Below are positions 18,200-26,995 of a stretch of 64,000 nt of DNA, one piece after another (the first letter of the stretch is position 1; every line of letters begins with the position of its first letter). The notes under the pieces were generated by a model that saw only the letters and a program-made list of their open reading frames with translations, was not told the origin of the DNA and did no database searches. Source of the stretch: UBA3537 sp038138145 (lineage in GTDB: Bacteria; Bacteroidota; Bacteroidia; Flavobacteriales; Flavobacteriaceae); the NCBI GenBank assembly GCA_038138145.1, contig JAYQDD010000002.1, forward strand, positions 204,517 through 268,516. The letters are read 5' to 3'. A program made the translations under genes and the position numbers.

Positions 18200-19081
18200 T
18201 TAGGATTGGTCGTAGCCAAAACGCTTTAGCTGTCTGGGGTTGGAACGCCAGTTTTTATTGACTTTGACATACAATTCTAAGTGCACCTGTTTACCAAAAA
18301 ATTGTTCTAAATCTTTACGTGCTTCGGTACCTACACGTTTGAGTGCTTTCCCTTTATGACCGATAAGAATTCCTTTTTGAGTCTCACGTTCTACCATAAT
18401 AACCGAACGCATACGAATGATGTTTTCTTCTTCAAAAAATTCCTCAGTATCCACTTCAACCGCATAAGGAATTTCTTTTTTGTAGTGCATCAATATTTTT
18501 TCACGAATTTTTTCGTTCACAAAAAAACGTTCGGGTTTATCTGTCAATTGATCCTTTGGGTAAAATGGCGGGGATTCTGGCAACAACTCAATGATGCGGT
18601 CAAAGACATTTTTTACATTGAAACCCGTAAGGGCAGAAATGGGATAAAACTCCGCATTAGGCACTTTAGATTGCCAAAAATCGGCTTGTTCTTCAAGAAT
18701 TTCTTGCGCTGAAGTATCAATCTTATTGATGAGTAAAAGCACGGGGGTTTTAGTGTTGGTAATTTTTTTAAAAAAGGCCTCATCTTTCAATGATTTTTCG
18801 CCAATTTCAACCATATAAATCAAAACATCAGCATCTTCAAAAGCAGATTTCACAAAATGCATCATCGACGATTGCAATTCGTAGGCAGGTTTTATTATTC
18901 CTGGTGTATCGGATAAAACGACTTGAAAATCATCGCCATTTACAATACCTAAAATGCGGTGGCGTGTGGTTTGTGCTTTTGATGTGATGATGGACAACTG
19001 TTCCCCCACAAAAGCGTTCATAAGGGTAGACTTCCCAACGTTTGGATTTCCAATAATGTTTACAAAACCAGCTTTATGCAT
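18200..19081 (-). CDS. era: GTPase Era
   Basis: An Era-type protein of 293 residues. The G domain has GNPNVGKSTLMNAF, DTPGI and NKID, and the C-terminal KH domain contains the GXXG loop GHKGKALKRVG. Era binds the 3' end of 16S rRNA and acts in 30S assembly. A two-box promoter directly precedes it. Its stop lies four bases from the stop of the convergent unknown membrane protein gene, leaving no space for a separate terminator. Confidence 0.97.
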   Translation of the reverse strand: MHKAGFVNIIGNPNVGKSTLMNAFVGEQLSIITSKAQTTRHRILGIVNGDDFQVVLSDTPGIIKPAYELQSSMMHFVKSAFEDADVLIYMVEIGEKSLKDEAFFKKITNTKTPVLLLINKIDTSAQEILEEQADFWQSKVPNAEFYPISALTGFNVKNVFDRIIELLPESPPFYPKDQLTDKPERFFVNEKIREKILMHYKKEIPYAVEVDTEEFFEEENIIRMRSVIMVERETQKGILIGHKGKALKRVGTEARKDLEQFFGKQVHLELYVKVNKNWRSNPRQLKRFGYDQS

Positions 19082-19098
19082 TTATAGTGTATTTGCCA

Positions 19099-19126
19099 CA
19101 AAGGTACAATCTTCAAATTAGATCAA
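19099..19126 (-). promoter_or_regulatory. Two-box promoter of era
   Basis: Reading the minus strand, TTG (19124-19126) is followed after 17 bases by TACCTTTG (19099-19106), then 17 bases to the era ATG. Both boxes fit the Bacteroidota consensus TTG-N17-23-TAnnTTTG. Confidence 0.6.
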
Positions 19127-19139
19127 CTAACGCCAGAGG

Positions 19140-20150
19140 TCAATTCTGCGCAGCATGTAAAAAAGCTTCCACATCGTCCACCATCAAGGAACTACCACAC
19201 ACAAATGGAGTTCTTTGATGCAGTTCTGTGGGGTCTATATCCATAATCCGCTGAAATCCATCCGTTGCTTTTCCTTTGGCTTGCTCGGCCAAAAAAGCCA
19301 TGGGATTACATTCATATAAGAGGCGTAATTTTCCATTGGGGTGTGCCTTACTTTGGGGGTATAAATAAATCCCGCCCTTAATCATATTGCGGTGAAAATC
19401 AGAAACCAAAGAACCAATATAACGCGAGGTGTAGGGGCGGTCATTTTCTTCTTGTTGACAAAATTTTATATAGTCTTTAATGCCTTGTGGAAAATGCACA
19501 TAGTTGCCTTCGTTAACGGAATATATTTTTCCTGATTTTGGAAAAGTCATGTTGGGGTGGGACAAATAAAATGTCCCTATAGCTGGATTAAGCGTAAAAC
19601 CATTGACGCCATCGCCTGTGGTATAAACCAGCATCGTAGAGGTGCCATAAATAATGTACCCTGCCGCCACTTGTTCTTTTCCTTTTTGTAGAAAATCATC
19701 GAGTACTACTGGAGTACCAACAGGGGTTACACGACGATATATTGAAAAAATTGTCCCCACGGAAACATTCACATCAATATTAGAAGATCCATCCAGCGGA
19801 TCAATCAAAACCACATATTTGTTTTGATTGTTTTTGTCGTAACTATTGATGGCTATAAAATCGTCCTCTTCTTCGCTTGCAATGCCGCAGACAATATTTC
19901 TGTTGGTGAGCATTTGAATGAATTTTTCGTTGGCATACACATCCAATTTTTGTTGGTCTTCACCTTGTGTATTGGTATCGCCAGATGTACCCAAAATATC
20001 TACCAGCCCAGCCTTATTGACTTCATAATTCACGACTTTTGCAGCCAAACGTATGGAATTGATAAGTCGAGACAATTCACCCGAAGTATACTTAAAAGAC
20101 GATTGATTTTCGATGATGAATTCTCCAAGGGTTTGATTTTTTTGAGCCAT
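19140..20150 (-). CDS. fbp: Fructose-1,6-bisphosphatase class I
   Basis: The sequence shows a class I FBPase (336 aa) with the metal and phosphate site DPLDGSSNIDVNVSVGTIFSIY, the acidic EEEDD loop upstream and the KLRLLYECNPMAFLAEQA segment near the C-terminus. It hydrolyses fructose-1,6-bisphosphate to fructose-6-phosphate, the committed gluconeogenic step. Together with pckA in this window it indicates growth on amino acids or peptides, in line with the several peptidases. It has its own two-box promoter and is divergent from the GNAT gene. Confidence 0.96.
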   Translation of the reverse strand: MAQKNQTLGEFIIENQSSFKYTSGELSRLINSIRLAAKVVNYEVNKAGLVDILGTSGDTNTQGEDQQKLDVYANEKFIQMLTNRNIVCGIASEEEDDFIAINSYDKNNQNKYVVLIDPLDGSSNIDVNVSVGTIFSIYRRVTPVGTPVVLDDFLQKGKEQVAAGYIIYGTSTMLVYTTGDGVNGFTLNPAIGTFYLSHPNMTFPKSGKIYSVNEGNYVHFPQGIKDYIKFCQQEENDRPYTSRYIGSLVSDFHRNMIKGGIYLYPQSKAHPNGKLRLLYECNPMAFLAEQAKGKATDGFQRIMDIDPTELHQRTPFVCGSSLMVDDVEAFLHAAQN

Positions 20151-20167
20151 TTTTGAATATATATCGG

Positions 20168-20198
20168 CAAAAGTATCGAGATTTTTTACAAACTACAA
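20168..20198 (-). promoter_or_regulatory. Two-box promoter of fbp
   Basis: On the minus strand TTG (20196-20198), a 20-base spacer and TACTTTTG (20168-20175) match the Bacteroidota promoter consensus, 17 bases before the fbp ATG. Confidence 0.6.
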
Positions 20199-20244
20199 CG
20201 TTTTCGTAATAAAAATATCTTAGCAAAAATAACAGGGTTTTGAG

Positions 20245-20252
20245 TATCTTTG
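20245..20252 (+). promoter_or_regulatory. -7 promoter element of the GNAT gene and downstream lysC/olsF-like run
   Basis: TATCTTTG matches TAnnTTTG and ends 18 bases before the GNAT ATG. The upstream box is weak. It is divergent from the fbp promoter about 70 bases away. Confidence 0.5.
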
Positions 20253-20270
20253 ACCCCAATACAAACAGGA

Positions 20271-20750
20271 ATGAACTACCACATCCGAAAAGCAAAACCA
20301 ACAGACCTGCAACACATCTTAGATTTGATTGTGGAGTTAGCTGTTTTTGAAAAAGAACCTAATGCTGTTGAAGTTACGGTTGACGAGCTATTGAGCTCTG
20401 GATTTGGAGTGCGTCCCGATTTTACTTGTTTTGTCGCCGAAATAAATACTAAAATTGTTGGGATTGCATTAGTGTATACCCGTTTTTCTACTTGGAAAGG
20501 ACGAGTTTTGCATTTAGAAGACTTGATTGTATCGGAAGCCATGCGTGGGCAAGGTATAGGGTCAGCTTTATTGGATCAAGTGATACGTTTTGCCGACGAG
20601 CTGAAGGTCAAACGTATAAGCTGGGAAGTCTTGGACTGGAATACACCTGCCATTGAATTTTATGAGGCCAAAGGGGCCGATGTCAAACGGGATTGGGATG
20701 TCGTCCACCTCAACGAAAAAGGAATAAAAAATTATTTATCTAAATTATAG
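20271..20750 (+). CDS. GNAT family N-acetyltransferase
   Basis: I took the ATG at 20271 (MNYHIRKAKPTDLQHIL), because the upstream TTG start would overlap the promoter box. The 159 residues hold the acetyl-CoA binding motif MRGQGIGSALLDQV and the C-terminal NTPAIEFYEAKGAD. This pattern is typical of the diamine/aminoglycoside-like GNAT branch (SSAT-type), but the substrate is unknown. It leads a short co-directional run: aspartate kinase starts two bases after its stop. Confidence 0.9.
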   Translation: MNYHIRKAKPTDLQHILDLIVELAVFEKEPNAVEVTVDELLSSGFGVRPDFTCFVAEINTKIVGIALVYTRFSTWKGRVLHLEDLIVSEAMRGQGIGSALLDQVIRFADELKVKRISWEVLDWNTPAIEFYEAKGADVKRDWDVVHLNEKGIKNYLSKL

Positions 20751-20752
20751 TC

Positions 20753-22003
20753 ATGCAAATCTTAAAATTTGGAGGCGCTTCTGTAAAAGACGCTGAAGGC
20801 GTTAAAAACTTGGAAAAAGTACTTCGGACTGTAGGTACAGAAAAAAGTCTGATTGTGATATCGGCAATGGGGAAAACGACCAATGCACTAGAAAAAGTCA
20901 TTGATCATTATTTTCATTCAAAACACGAATTACAAAGCAGTATTCAAGACGTTAAAAAATACCACAATGCAATTTTATTGGATTTATTTGAAAATGAAGC
21001 GCATGAAGTTTTTAAAGTCGTATCGAATTTATTCCGTGAATTATCTGATTTTTTTGATCGTAATAAATCTCCAGATTACAGTTTTGTTTATGACCAAACC
21101 ATTGGGTTCGGTGAGTTGGTTTCTACCACTATTGTAAGTTATTATCTCAATCACAACGGCATCAAAAACAAATGGTTGGATGTTCGTGAGCTCATCAAAA
21201 CTGATAGCTATTACCGCAATGGAAAGGTGCAATGGGAAGCTACACAATCCAAAATTTTAGAGGGTGTCGATGGCAACACATTAAATATTACTCAAGGGTT
21301 TTTGGGTAGTGATGCGAATAACTTTACGACCACATTGGGCCGTGAGGGGTCAGATTATACAGCGGCGATTTTTGCTTATTGTCTTAATGCCAAAGGGGTT
21401 ACGATTTGGAAAGATGTTCCTGGTGTTTTGAATGCCGATCCGCGCTATTTTGAACACCCTACCCTACTCGATTCTTTATCCTATGAAGAAGCTATTGAAT
21501 TATCGTATTACGGAGCTTCCGTTATTCATCCAAAAACACTACAACCGCTACAACGCAAAGAAATTCCACTGTATGTAAAATCTTTTTTAAACCCAAAAAA
21601 TAAGGGCACTAAAGTGGGAAAAGCGCTTGAACTTTCACCCAATGTCCCCTGTTATATTTTAAGAAAAAATCAAATTTTGATTTCTGTTTCTTCCTTAGAT
21701 TTCTCTTATATCGTTGAGGAAAACATCAGTCATATTTTCAAGTTGTTGCATTTGTATAAAATGAAAGTCCGTTCGATTCAAAATTCAGCCATTAGTTTTT
21801 CAGTTTGTGTTGAAAATAATTATGACCATCTAGAACCTTTGATTTTGCAACTCAAAGCCAAGTACAATGTGCGGGTAAATAAAGACGTAGATCTTTTTAC
21901 GATACGCCATTACACCAAAAGTGCTATAAAGGAAATTGAAAAAAATAAAACGGTTTTGATGAAACAAATCACCCCAGAAACCGTTCAAGTTATAACAAAA
22001 TAG
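20753..22003 (+). CDS. lysC: Aspartate kinase, monofunctional
   Basis: This 416-residue enzyme opens with the nucleotide-binding KFGGASVKDAEGV and contains LGREGSDYTAAIFAY and DPRYF for the aspartate/ATP site. About 130 residues at the end form the regulatory ACT region. There is no homoserine dehydrogenase domain. It makes aspartyl phosphate for lysine, threonine and methionine synthesis. The usual KFGGTS is KFGGAS here; I believe this variant is common in the Bacteroidota branch but could not check. No leader-type attenuator is seen; it is simply second in the GNAT-led run. Confidence 0.9.
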   Translation: MQILKFGGASVKDAEGVKNLEKVLRTVGTEKSLIVISAMGKTTNALEKVIDHYFHSKHELQSSIQDVKKYHNAILLDLFENEAHEVFKVVSNLFRELSDFFDRNKSPDYSFVYDQTIGFGELVSTTIVSYYLNHNGIKNKWLDVRELIKTDSYYRNGKVQWEATQSKILEGVDGNTLNITQGFLGSDANNFTTTLGREGSDYTAAIFAYCLNAKGVTIWKDVPGVLNADPRYFEHPTLLDSLSYEEAIELSYYGASVIHPKTLQPLQRKEIPLYVKSFLNPKNKGTKVGKALELSPNVPCYILRKNQILISVSSLDFSYIVEENISHIFKLLHLYKMKVRSIQNSAISFSVCVENNYDHLEPLILQLKAKYNVRVNKDVDLFTIRHYTKSAIKEIEKNKTVLMKQITPETVQVITK

Positions 22004-22009
22004 ACCTAC

Positions 22010-23815
22010 ATGAGTATTGTTTCGGCCAAAGAAATTGCAAAAGCCATTAAACTAGATTCCTATGGGTTTTTAGGAACATTTTGTGGTTGGGTACTGATGA
22101 AAGTCCTCAAAATTTCTACCATAAATAAGATATACAACAAGAATAAGCATCTCTCTGAACTTGATTTTTTGAATGCGCTTTTGGATGATTTTCAAATTAA
22201 ATTTGATATCCCCGAAGAAGATCTTAAACGGCTGCCAAAAGACGGTGCGTACATCACTATTTCGAACCATCCATTGGGGGGAATTGACGGAATTCTATTG
22301 CTCAAACTCATGCTCGAACAGCGTAGTGATTTTAAAATTATTGCCAATTTCCTTTTGCATAGAATAGAGCCCTTGATTCCTTATATCATGCCCGTAAATC
22401 CTTTTGAAAACAGGAAAGACGTCAAATCGAGCGTTGCAGGGTTCAAAAATGCACTTCTGCATTTAAAAGAAGGCCACCCTTTAGGGATTTTTCCAGCGGG
22501 TGAAGTATCGACCTATCGCGATGGAAAACTATTGGTCGACAAACCATGGGAGGCCGCCGCCATGAAATTGGCAAAAAAAGCAGAAGTTCCTATTGTTCCC
22601 ATTTATTTTCATGCCAAAAATAGTCCTTTGTTTTACCGCTTATCCAAAATAAGTGACACGCTCAGGACTGCAAAATTACCCTCCGAATTGCTAAGTCAAA
22701 AACACCGCATCATCAAGGTGCGTATTGGACGGCCTATTTCTGTAAAAGACCAACAGCAACACGAAACTTTAGACGCATTTTCAGATTTTATTAGAAAGAA
22801 AACCTATATGCTTTCCAATACATTTGAGCGTCCAAAAATTTTAAAAAATATTTCAACTAATATTAAAATTAAAAAAGCACCAAAGAAAATCGTGACCCCA
22901 ATAAACCCACTCCTCATGCGGTCGGAAGTGGACGATTTGCGTGCCAAAAACAACCGGTTGTTAGAAAGTAAAAACTACGAAGTTTATCTCGCTCATGCGG
23001 CCAAAATTCCTAACATTTTAAGAGAAATTGGACGACTACGCGAGATTACGTTTCGTGCCATTGGCGAAGGCACCAACCGTGCTATTGATTTGGATAAGTT
23101 TGACAGCTATTACCACCATATGTTTTTGTGGGACACCGAAGCAGAATGTCTTGTGGGTGCATACAGAATGGGCTTGGGTACGGAAATTTACGAGGCCTTT
23201 GGGATTGATGGATTTTATCTGCAAGATCTCTTTCGTTTTGAACCTGAATTGCACGATATGATGAGCCAATCTATAGAACTTGGCCGTGCATTTATCATCA
23301 AAGAATACCAACAAAAACCCATGCCATTGTTCTTACTTTGGAAAGGCATAGTCCACACCACTTTGCGCTTCCCAAATCATAAATACCTTATTGGTGGAGT
23401 GAGCATAAGTAACCGCTTTTCTAATTTCTCAAAATCGCTGATGATTGAGTTTATGAAATCGCATTATTATGATCCGTATTTGGCACAGTATGTCCACCCT
23501 AAAAAGGAATTTAAAGTTAAACTTAAAGACACCGACAAGGATTTTGTGTTTGATGCTACGGAAGCCGATTTAAATAAATTTGATAAAATTATTGATGAAA
23601 TAGAACCTGGTGCTTTACGTCTCCCCGTGCTTCTAAAAAAGTACATTAAACAAAATGCCCGCCTCATTGCCTTTAATGTTGATCCCCTTTTTAACAATGC
23701 CGTAGACGGCCTAATGTATATCCGTATTGCTGACCTCCCGGACAGTACCGTACGGCCTGTTTTGGAAGAATTTCAGGCGGAATTGGAACGTAAATATGGC
23801 CCAAAAGCTGATTAG
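22010..23815 (+). CDS. olsF: OlsF-like bifunctional acyltransferase (PlsC-type plus GNAT-type N-acyltransferase)
   Basis: Two domains make up these 601 residues. The N-terminal lysophospholipid-acyltransferase-like half has the catalytic NHPLGGIDG near residue 85, IFPAGEVSTYRDGK near residue 160 and a VPIVPIYFHA motif. The C-terminal half (about 330-590) is a hemolysin/OlsB-like N-acyltransferase with ELGRAFI and VGAYRMGLG. This order is that of OlsF, which N-acylates ornithine and then O-acylates the product to form aminolipids. Related enzymes in Bacteroidota make glycine or ornithine lipids, so the head group here is open. No signal peptide; an inner-membrane-associated enzyme is likely. 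Confidence 0.85.
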   Translation: MSIVSAKEIAKAIKLDSYGFLGTFCGWVLMKVLKISTINKIYNKNKHLSELDFLNALLDDFQIKFDIPEEDLKRLPKDGAYITISNHPLGGIDGILLLKLMLEQRSDFKIIANFLLHRIEPLIPYIMPVNPFENRKDVKSSVAGFKNALLHLKEGHPLGIFPAGEVSTYRDGKLLVDKPWEAAAMKLAKKAEVPIVPIYFHAKNSPLFYRLSKISDTLRTAKLPSELLSQKHRIIKVRIGRPISVKDQQQHETLDAFSDFIRKKTYMLSNTFERPKILKNISTNIKIKKAPKKIVTPINPLLMRSEVDDLRAKNNRLLESKNYEVYLAHAAKIPNILREIGRLREITFRAIGEGTNRAIDLDKFDSYYHHMFLWDTEAECLVGAYRMGLGTEIYEAFGIDGFYLQDLFRFEPELHDMMSQSIELGRAFIIKEYQQKPMPLFLLWKGIVHTTLRFPNHKYLIGGVSISNRFSNFSKSLMIEFMKSHYYDPYLAQYVHPKKEFKVKLKDTDKDFVFDATEADLNKFDKIIDEIEPGALRLPVLLKKYIKQNARLIAFNVDPLFNNAVDGLMYIRIADLPDSTVRPVLEEFQAELERKYGPKAD

Positions 23816-23822
23816 GAGTAGA

Positions 23823-24209
23823 TTACTTCAACTGCTCATCCATAGGTTCCCAAAGTTCAATTTTATGGCCATCGGGGTCCATAATCCAAGCAAATTTTCC
23901 ATAGTCAAATTCTTGAATTTCACCCACTTGCTTAATTCCTGCACCTTTAAGTTCTGCCAGAAGTTCCGTTAAATTTTCTACCCGATAATTTACCATAAAG
24001 GGCTGGCTACTGGGGTCAAAGTAGTCCGTGTCGTTCTTAAATGGTGACCATTGTGTAAGGCAATCTTTTCCGTTTTGGTCTTTCCACCAAAAGGTACTAC
24101 CATAAGCATCTACATTTAAGCCCAAATGTTGTGCATACCATTGTTTTGTGGTTTCTGGGTTTTTGGACTTAAAAAAAATACCACCTATTCCTGTGACTTT
24201 TTTACTCAT
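23823..24209 (-). CDS. VOC family protein (glyoxalase/bleomycin-resistance fold)
   Basis: The protein has 128 residues and two beta-alpha-beta-beta-beta modules: GIGGIFFKSKNPETTKQWY at the start and FAWIMDPDGHKIELWEP at the end, the latter with the metal-ligand Glu. Possible metal binding but no assignable reaction. The ATG overlaps the stop of the DUF1801 gene (ATGA type), so the two are translated together. Confidence 0.88.
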   Translation of the reverse strand: MSKKVTGIGGIFFKSKNPETTKQWYAQHLGLNVDAYGSTFWWKDQNGKDCLTQWSPFKNDTDYFDPSSQPFMVNYRVENLTELLAELKGAGIKQVGEIQEFDYGKFAWIMDPDGHKIELWEPMDEQLK

Positions 24210-24670
24210 TGTTTTGGGGTTTTAATTGTCGTTTCATAAAGTTTTATCCATTCTTTTGTCGTCAATTTAGCGGCCAGTTGGCCAATCAATTCAAAAGGGA
24301 TATCATCCATTTTTTTAAACCGTATACAGCTTTTGCCCATGTCTAATTTTTGGGTACAGTGTTTTGGGTACTCTGCTACAAACCAGTCCAAAATTTCTTT
24401 TTTGGCATATATTCCAGCATGATATACCGCAATAAAATTTTTCTGCGAGGCCAAATTCATAAACGGTAAAGGTAATTTTGGATTGCAATGGTAGCCATTA
24501 GGATAAATGCTGTGGGGCACCACATAGCCCAACATCCCATAATTCATACATTCTTGAAAATTAGGGTCTATTTGGCTTTTAATTGCGGCTCGAAGTTTAG
24601 ACATTGGTTCTTTTCTGTCTTTAGGCAATTCGGCCATATAGGCATCGGGAGTTTTTGCTTTGGATTGCAT
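24206..24670 (-). CDS. DUF1801 domain-containing protein
   Basis: The 154 residues have the DUF1801/YdhG-like alpha-beta fold: MSKLRAAIKSQIDPNFQECMNYGMLGYVVP followed by a conserved FIAVYHAGIYAKKE and the C-terminal KSCIRFKKMDDIPFELI. Family function is not established. It is coupled to the downstream VOC gene by a four-base overlap and lies 12 bases after the hydroxyacid dehydrogenase region on the same strand. Confidence 0.87.
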   Translation of the reverse strand: MQSKAKTPDAYMAELPKDRKEPMSKLRAAIKSQIDPNFQECMNYGMLGYVVPHSIYPNGYHCNPKLPLPFMNLASQKNFIAVYHAGIYAKKEILDWFVAEYPKHCTQKLDMGKSCIRFKKMDDIPFELIGQLAAKLTTKEWIKLYETTIKTPKQ

Positions 24671-24682
24671 AATGTGTAGGTT

Positions 24683-25621
24683 TTAATGAAATTGAGTTTT
24701 AATTTTATCTATAATAGTTTGGGCTAATTTTCGGTGGCTTTCTACGGTCCATCCTGCGACGTGTGGGGATAAAAGTACTCGTTTAGATTGCATCAAATCT
24801 TGTAACGGTTTAGGCATTTTAGCATCTGAAAATAAACTTTCAAAAGAGCTTTTTTCGTATTCTAACACATCCAATCCTGCACCCAAAATTTGTCCAGATT
24901 CTAAAGCTACTACCAAATCTTTGGTCACCACACTACGGCCTCGAGCGGTGTTTATGAGCCAAAACGGATGCGAAAATTTTTGGATAAACTCGCTATTGAT
25001 CATTCCAATGGTTAGTGGAGTTTGTGGGGTGTGTAAACTTACAACCTCAACTCTGTTTTGAAATTCTTTAAGCGTAACTTGTGTGGCATTGTTGTCCCCC
25101 ATATTGGGTTTAATATCATAACATAAAACCTCAACATCAAATCCTTTTAGCTTTTTTGCAAAAGCTTTCCCCATATGACCATAACCAATAATTCCAACAG
25201 TTTTTCCGTCCAGTTCTTCGCCTCTATTGGCTTCGCGTTGCCACATTCCTTGGCGGACTTCTGCATCGGCCTGATTAAGTTTATTGAATAACGACAACAA
25301 CATCCCCAAGGCATGCTCGCCCACCGCATTGCGGTTGCCCTCTGGTGCTGCAATAAGGTGAATGCCTTTTTTTTTGGCATAATCCACATCAATATTTTCC
25401 AATCCAGCCCCTACTCGTCCGATAAATTTGAGGTTAGTGGCGTTGTCCAAAAATGGTTTATCTATGGTGAAACGACTTCTTATGATGAGTCCATCGTAAT
25501 TAGAGATTTTAGCTTCAATTTGAGTTTTTGAGCTCGTAAAATCTTTATCATTGGTATGCCCAAGAGCTGCCAATTGTTCAATCAGCAACGGATGGTTGGT
25601 ATCCACATGAAGGATATTCAT
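24683..25621 (-). CDS. D-2-hydroxyacid dehydrogenase (phosphoglycerate dehydrogenase-like)
   Basis: This is a 312-residue NAD-dependent enzyme. The Rossmann motif is GIIGYGHMGKAFAKKL. The catalytic Arg lies in NTARGRSVV, the Glu in LDVLEYE and the His in LLSPHVAGWT. There is no ACT domain, so it resembles the short serA-like dehydrogenases of Bacteroidota; serine synthesis or another 2-hydroxyacid is possible. Its start is one base after the mgtE stop, so it belongs to the rsmA-mgtE transcription unit. Confidence 0.9.
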   Translation of the reverse strand: MNILHVDTNHPLLIEQLAALGHTNDKDFTSSKTQIEAKISNYDGLIIRSRFTIDKPFLDNATNLKFIGRVGAGLENIDVDYAKKKGIHLIAAPEGNRNAVGEHALGMLLSLFNKLNQADAEVRQGMWQREANRGEELDGKTVGIIGYGHMGKAFAKKLKGFDVEVLCYDIKPNMGDNNATQVTLKEFQNRVEVVSLHTPQTPLTIGMINSEFIQKFSHPFWLINTARGRSVVTKDLVVALESGQILGAGLDVLEYEKSSFESLFSDAKMPKPLQDLMQSKRVLLSPHVAGWTVESHRKLAQTIIDKIKTQFH

Positions 25622-25622
25622 C

Positions 25623-26993
25623 TTATATATTTAGAATGAATTTGGCAATGATAAAGTAAATCAAAATCCCAAAAATATCATTACTGGTCGTGATAAAAGG
25701 ACCTGTAGCAATGGCTGGGTCAATGCCTCTTTTGTGTAAGAATAAAGGAATAAACGTCCCTACAATCCCCGCTACAATAATAACTGCTACCAAAGATACT
25801 GATACTGCTAAAGCAGTTTGAACATCTTGTTGCCATGCCCACATAAAGGCAAACAGAAAAAGGGCTAAAATAATACCATTTAAAGTCGCCAGAAACATTT
25901 CTTTAATCAAGCGGTTATTGATACTACCTCTAATGTCGTCATTGGCCAAACCTTGTACAATAATCGCACTCGATTGCACCCCAACATTTCCAGCCATCGC
26001 AGCAATCAGTGGCGTGAATAATAAAATAAGAGGATAATCCTCAATGATGGTGTCAAATGTGCCCATTATCAGGGCAGCGCCTACGCCACCTATGAGCCCC
26101 AAAAATAACCATGGAAGACGAGCACGTGTGAGTGCAAAAATGCTATCCTCAGCATCAACATCCTGTGTAATCCCCGCTGCTAATTGGTAATCTTTTTCTG
26201 CTTCTTCTTTGATGACATCGACAATATCGTCAATGGTAATGCGGCCCAACAAAGTTTTATCATCGTCCACTACAGGAACCGCTTCCAAATCATATTTGGC
26301 CATGAGTCGCGCCACATCTTCATCGTCGTCATGCACATGTACTGAATCGACTTTTGGAATATAAATGTCGCTAATTTTGGTTTCGTTTTTCGCGATTAAA
26401 AGATCTTTCAATGACAAGCGTCCAATGAGTTTTTCTTCTTTGGTGACTACATAAATAGAGTGTACTCTTTTGACATTTTTGGCTTGCGCTCGAATTTTCC
26501 TGAGGCAACCTGCAACGGTCCAAGTTTCATAAACTTTTACCAATTCTTTGGCCATCAAACCACCAGCGGTATTTTCATCGTATTCTAAAAGTTCATTGAT
26601 GTCTGCCACTAACTCTTCATCATCAATTTGAGCAATGACTTTTTGTTTTCGATCTGGCGATAGTTCCGATAACAAATCTGCAGCATCATCGGTGTCCAAC
26701 TCTTTGACTTCTTCGGCAATTTCTTTGACTGAAAGATTTTGAAGTACTTTTTCGCGTACATCATCATCTAGTTCCGCCAACACATCCGAGGTTGTTTCAC
26801 TATCTAAAAGTTTGATGATGTATGTCGCTTGATCGAGATTGAGTTCGTCTAAAATCTCAGCAATATCTGCATAATGCAACTCATTGAGTTGGTCTTGAAG
26901 TGGTCCATCATTTTTGTTTTTGATGTCCAATTCAATGGCTTCCAACAAAGCTGTTGTAATCTCGAAGGGGATATGCTCTTTAGATGTTTCCAC
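25623..26993 (-). CDS. mgtE: Magnesium transporter MgtE
   Basis: The 456-residue protein has the family's full order: an acidic N-terminal superhelical domain with repeated ELDxDDAADLLSEL units, two CBS domains at about residues 135-255, then five transmembrane helices from residue 285 with AGNVGVQSSAI at the pore. The acidic N-domain and CBS pair sense cytosolic Mg2+ and gate the channel. The start codon is GTG, two bases after the rsmA stop. No M-box riboswitch is seen upstream, consistent with internal position in an operon. Confidence 0.95.
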   Translation of the reverse strand: METSKEHIPFEITTALLEAIELDIKNKNDGPLQDQLNELHYADIAEILDELNLDQATYIIKLLDSETTSDVLAELDDDVREKVLQNLSVKEIAEEVKELDTDDAADLLSELSPDRKQKVIAQIDDEELVADINELLEYDENTAGGLMAKELVKVYETWTVAGCLRKIRAQAKNVKRVHSIYVVTKEEKLIGRLSLKDLLIAKNETKISDIYIPKVDSVHVHDDDEDVARLMAKYDLEAVPVVDDDKTLLGRITIDDIVDVIKEEAEKDYQLAAGITQDVDAEDSIFALTRARLPWLFLGLIGGVGAALIMGTFDTIIEDYPLILLFTPLIAAMAGNVGVQSSAIIVQGLANDDIRGSINNRLIKEMFLATLNGIILALFLFAFMWAWQQDVQTALAVSVSLVAVIIVAGIVGTFIPLFLHKRGIDPAIATGPFITTSNDIFGILIYFIIAKFILNI

Positions 26994-26995
26994 GT

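Noticed and set aside
21661..22003. Homoserine dehydrogenase fusion to aspartate kinase
   Set aside because: The protein ends after the ACT region. No second Rossmann domain follows.
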